64,000 bases of DNA from assembly GCA_018902385.1 (NCBI GenBank), contig JABSSW010000012.1, forward strand, positions 765,124-829,123, in the 5' to 3' direction. This document shows positions 59,901 through 64,000 of this stretch, in pieces (positions within the stretch are counted from its first letter, which is position 1; each line of letters begins with the position of its first letter). The notes below the pieces were generated by a model, which was not told the origin of the DNA, searched no databases, and was given only the letters and a program-made list of their open reading frames with translations. A program made the translations under genes and the position numbers. The DNA is from Physcia stellaris. Lineage: Eukaryota > Ascomycota > Lecanoromycetes > Caliciales > Physciaceae.

Positions 59901-62453
59901 ATTATGACAAAAAATTTTTTCGATATTTTTGCAATTTTTGTGAATCATTTGTTCAACAATCAATTCGTAAAAAGTTTTGCATTTGACGTTGAATTCAAAC
60001 ACTTTTTTGAAAAAAATGATTACATAAATAGCGTCGTCAATGTTGTTCGCATCGAATTTATTTCGAGAATTTGCAATGAAAAAAATATGAACATGTGACA
60101 AATTTTTTTTTTGAAATTCGATAACGTAAATGTGAACGTTAATTATTTTCATGACATGACGTTCAATAAAATCGCGCAAAAATTTTTGAATTTCAATTGA
60201 AATATTTTAATTATCAAGTCGAAACGATTGACGATATCAACGATTTCAAAAAAATTTCGTTTGAATTTTTCTCAATGTAAATTGCAAATGAAAATAATGA
60301 AAAAAATAAATTTATTGAATTTTCGAATCAAAACGAAAACGTTTTGCTTTTTGATTTTCATGTATCGAAAAATTTTGTATAATTCGACGACAATATCGTC
60401 ATTTTTTGATCAATATCATTGAATTCATAATTTTGATTCAATCGATTCATGAAATTTCGATAAAATTCAATTCGCAAAAACAATTGATTAAAACGAACGA
60501 AATTGAAATTATTAAATTTTACGCAAACAAACGCATTCATCAAAAAATGTTGAAACAATCGATTCGAATGCAATACACGATTGAATTTTTTTTTGCGATT
60601 TTGTATATATAAAACATCAAAAACGAACGAAATTTTCATATTAATACATTGACGAAAGCAAAAAAACGAAATTTTCATATTAATACATTGATTTCGCGCA
60701 ACAGAAAAACAACAAATTTATCGTATTTTTTTTGCATTAATCGATCGATTCGTTAAACGTATGCAAATTTTACATCGTGATGAAAATTTCAACAACGCGT
60801 TGAATCGTGTTAAAAATACGTTGTTGAAATTCAAAGCACGAATAACAATTCATCGTCATTGAAAATTTCACGATTTGACGAATGAAAAATTCTATTAATA
60901 AAAAAATAACTTTTGCATTTTTTTTTCTTTTTTCGATCAAATATGCAAAAAACGAAACATTTGACAAAATTTACGCAAAAAAAAAGTTAATCGAAATAAA
61001 AATCGTATTTCGATACGAAAAATGCAAAAAACGACGTATTTGAATGATGTACGAATAAAATTTCTTTTGAATCATTCGTTTCGATTTTTGTTTTCAATTC
61101 GAATATCGTTGTCGTCGTTTTTTTCGTTTTGATTACGTGCAAATTTTTCGTTTTCGTTATCGTCAAATTTCTGATCGTGTTTCTGAATCGATCGAAAAAT
61201 TGCATCGAAAAAAATTTTGCGAACACGAAAATCACGACTGTTTTCGTAATCGAAAAAATAATAATAAACATTCAACTTTATTTTTCGCAAAAAAATAAAA
61301 AAGAATATCGAAACGTCATGTAACAAAAATGTTAATAAAACATTCGAATGAAATTATCGTCGTAAATTTGCATCACGATATTTTTTTCGATTGATTTATT
61401 CGAATTTGACATTTTTGAAACGTTCAAAATAACAACAATTTCGTCGAAAATAAATTTGTTGTGCGTTTTTTTCAACATTCGCTTGAAATCATGTTGTTTC
61501 AAAACGATTTGAATTTCGAAATCGTCATTTTTCAAACGATCATCGCAATTCTTGAACGATTGAACGTACGAATTGTATTTGATCATCAATGTTTGTAACG
61601 TGTGAAATTTTTTTTCAAACAATTGTTCATCGTGAATCATACGTTTTAATAAAATCTTTTGCGAAAAATCGAACGAATATATTTGACAGAAACGACGACG
61701 ATCATTTGAATCGACAAAAAAGACATTCAACATGTGATGAATCGATTTCATGATGCGAAAAATAATTCAAACGTTGTGTAATTCATTCATTTTCGCGTTC
61801 TCATTGATAAATGACAAAACGTTGTTGAAAATAATGATTATTTTTTGAAATTTTTTGTATCGTTTGATCAATCGTTTGCGAAAAGTAAAATCATTTGTAA
61901 ATTTCAATTGTCACATAAAATCATCGAAATATTTGAAATTCAAATCACGTTTTAAAATTGCGTTTTTTTCAAAATCGTCAAACAATTTCGTTATAATTTC
62001 AAAATTTGTTTTAAAAATTATCATATCGAATGAGATTTTGTCATTGACGCAACAATGTCAATATTTGTCATCGAAAAATTTGTTGTGACATTTTTCGTCG
62101 TATTGATAAACATCGCAAAACGAACACACGTTGTAATTTTTTTGAAATTCAAACAATACATATTTTTCAAACATCACGTTTTTTTTGCGAACGATCATAT
62201 AATCGAAATTCAAATTTTTGTCGTCACGTCGAGTTTTAAAATCAAATTTTCGAATTCGAACGCGTTGTTTGACAATTTTTTTCGCGTATGTTTTTTTATT
62301 TTTTTTATTGAACAAACGTGATTTTTTTTTCGTCATTATTTTGATCGAAAACGTGTTCAAATTTTTGATTTGATTCGTGATCGACGAAATTTGCGTATGA
62401 TCGTATGAAAAAAAATCGTCGAAATCGTGATCATCGTTTTTTTTTTGAAACAA
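56940..62453 (-). mobile_element. Decayed Helitron (Rep/HUH plus Pif1-like helicase)
   Basis: Rolling-circle transposon on the minus strand. Blocks in order: tentative N-terminal zinc region 62453-62058 (CSFCDVYQYDEK); 61751-61332 with IVMQIYDDNFIRM (intact type DIVVRLRGG..); 60678-60358 with KKFNRVLHSNRLFQHFL and DIDQKMTILSSNYT; Rep 60179-59877 with VHIYVIEFQKKNLSHVHIFF, keeping the His-x-His of the HUH motif; 59744-59532 with HINVEICINAKFVKYLYKYI; 59159-58956 with FYLRLLF; helicase 58243-57977, whose Walker A (GGTGKT in intact elements) reads ENTNKI, followed by VMIKLRSKNIIIFAM; helicase end 57605-57093 with YFNERIIFVVINIDVQKINE and RLKVDMFVMILSNL. Ends and terminal hairpin were not found. 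Dead copy. Confidence 0.88.
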
Positions 62454-62759
62454 AAATTGAAAAAAAACACGATTCGCGAAACGCGCAAATCGTCGAATTT
62501 TTGACGAAAACGTACAACAACAAATTCAAAAAAAATAAAATTGTAAAAAGCGAAAACGTTGATTGAAAAAACTCGTTGATCGTTTTTTGATTTTGAAAAC
62601 GTTTTCGTCGTTTTTTCGACGCGACATCATTGTTAACAATATTGATAACATCGTTGAGAAAACGTTTAAACGTTGTTTTCGTAAAATTTGCAAAATGAAA
62701 AAACAAAATGATGATTTCGTAAAATTCACATATACGACGAATTGCTGTTTTCGAGCGTG

Positions 62760-63240
62760 TTCAATTGTAAAAATCTAAACGCGCTGACGTAAAACAGATT
62801 TCAATAATGTATTAGTTTTACGATAACGCATCGAACTATTGAAAAACGTGAAATTTAATAGATTTCAATTATTAATTATCAACATCGTATGAATATTGTA
62901 AATGTAAAACTAATCGTTGAAATTCAACGAGAAAAAAAATGAACAATCTATTTATATTCGTATTTGACGTAATAATTATGACGTTTTGATTAACGTCATG
63001 ATTATAACATCAATTCATGACGTTTCTATTAAACGTGCGCTTATAATTATGTTACATCTGAATTACATTCATTATTAATGTCAAGCATTTGCGTTACGCA
63101 AACGCGTACTCAAAATTAACGCATGAATTAGTTGTTCGATAACGCGAACGTATTACAATTGTTTTTTTTCTCAATGCGTTGATTTTCAATGCATAAAAAC
63201 AATATCAATGCAATAAATAAAAACAACATGTAAATGTCTT
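62760..63240. other. Less-mutated segment rich in TGACGT motifs
   Basis: This segment keeps more CpT/ApG than its flanks and contains repeated TGACGT/ACGTCA words within 62960-63025, partly as inverted copies, and several AACGCG words. It could be the upstream end of the Helitron or a separate element. No protein block recognised. Confidence 0.4.
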
Positions 63241-64000
63241 GATTGTAAAATTTCAAAAAATTCATTGAAATTCGTATCAAAAACTTTCAAAACTTCGAAA
63301 ACAAACGAAAAAAAAGAAATTTTCAAAAAATATCATGTGCGATATCATTTTGCGTTCATGTATCGCTTGCTCAAAAGTTCGTTAAAAATTTTTCAAATTT
63401 TTGTTCAAAAAAAAAATTTTCAATGTAATTGCGCAATCGTAAAACATGCTTTCAATGCAAATTTTGAATGACAATGTTTCAAAATCAAAAATCGAAATGT
63501 CAACATCAAAATTTGAATAACGAAATTCAAATTCAATTTCATCGAAACGTCGACGCGAATTTTTTTGTTGATAAACATGAAATTTCGTCGATTACGAAAA
63601 CAGCGTGTCGATAATTTCACGATGTTGTTTATCAACAAATTTTTTGTTCGCATTTTTTTTTTTTCATACTTTTTTTATCACAATTTTTTTCGCGTAAAAT
63701 ATTTTTCAACGCTTGCGTAACGTTTGTTTATGTATATAATCATCAACACGACAATTTATTTATTTTCAAATTATGATCGATTTTCAAAAAAATCGACGTA
63801 AATATTTTGAAACGCACGCGTCACGAACGCAAACAACAACAACAAATTAACATGTCATAATTTGCGAAAATTTCGCATGTATGACGTGTTTTGATCGTCA
63901 TGTGCGTTCGCGATGTTTTGAAAATTTGCGAAAATGTCGTTTTCAACATCATGATTCAAATTTTTGTCATTCGATATGTATTTGTTTGCGCGAACGATAC
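63241..64000. other. AT-rich mutated DNA, unassigned
   Basis: Continuation of the mutated block to the window edge. Open frames on both strands show no residual transposon motif I can name. Confidence 0.5.

Larger units (their letters stand above)
52918..64000. other. AT-rich, CpY-depleted mutated isochore
   Basis: At least 11 kb, running to the end of the window. Over 53041-53400 I counted 39 C on the plus strand and all 39 are followed by A or G; no CpT or CpC occurs, and by symmetry almost no ApG or GpG. CpG and CpA remain common. Long A and T runs result. Inside are a decayed LINE and a decayed Helitron. Rare CpT/ApG clusters occur at about 55560-55610, 56340-56530 and 62765-63130. No intact host gene is present; the long open frames come from the low stop frequency that this mutation pattern produces. 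Confidence 0.95.

Noticed and set aside
52918-64000. Classical CpA-directed RIP as the explanation of the AT-rich block
   Set aside because: CpA is retained, TpA is not in excess, and CpT/CpC are the depleted contexts.
52918-64000. Insertion of mitochondrial DNA as source of the AT-rich block
   Set aside because: The block keeps many CpG and contains LINE and Helitron protein remains; no mitochondrial gene is seen.

Overview
The window is nuclear DNA of a filamentous ascomycete (Pezizomycotina). Evidence: most genes carry several 46-100 bp introns with fungal splice sites and branch points (CTAAC/CTGAC-like). The gene content includes het-C, a SesA/HeLo-type STAND protein, RAX1, an arrestin with a PPGY motif, a peroxisomal alcohol oxidase and an argininosuccinate synthase. 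At the right end is a transposon block degraded by cytosine mutation. The class cannot be fixed from sequence alone; a Leotiomycetes-like fungus is a guess.

Layout: 1-52.4 kb is ordinary gene-dense euchromatin with 25 gene models, 23 of them apparently intact on the bases present and most reconstructed exon by exon here. In order: alcohol oxidase (left end cut off), a two-RRM protein with a 1-nt frameshift, a SCOC-like coiled-coil protein, a Laa2-like trafficking protein with a 3-copy repeat, nucleoporin NSP1, ATPase inhibitor IF1, 14-3-3, a STAND/NLR protein, het-C, argininosuccinate synthase, VPS28, a Rab4-like GTPase, ATP synthase subunit g, ROK1 helicase, RAX1, a CorA remnant, an amidase, RAD1, OST5 (a four-exon gene of only 77 codons), GCN5, CSN7 (frameshifted), a fungal multi-pass membrane protein, a lipid-droplet hydrolase, an arrestin-related protein and a TM9 nonaspanin. 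They are housekeeping genes of unrelated pathways with no operon or biosynthetic-cluster logic. Four divergent pairs share short promoters: het-C/ARG1, Rab4/ATP20, OST5/GCN5 and membrane protein/lipid-droplet hydrolase.

At about 52.9 kb the composition changes abruptly and stays extremely AT-rich to 64 kb. This block holds a Tad-type LINE and a Helitron, both read on the minus strand and both dead. It shows a striking rule: almost every C is followed by a purine. CpT and CpC (and ApG and GpG) are nearly absent, while CpA and CpG are kept. This is not the usual CpA-directed RIP signature, and hand-counted classical RIP indices come out negative. I regard this as the most interesting signal in the window. 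A second point of interest is the proximity of a STAND/NLR gene to het-C, two families linked to fungal allorecognition.
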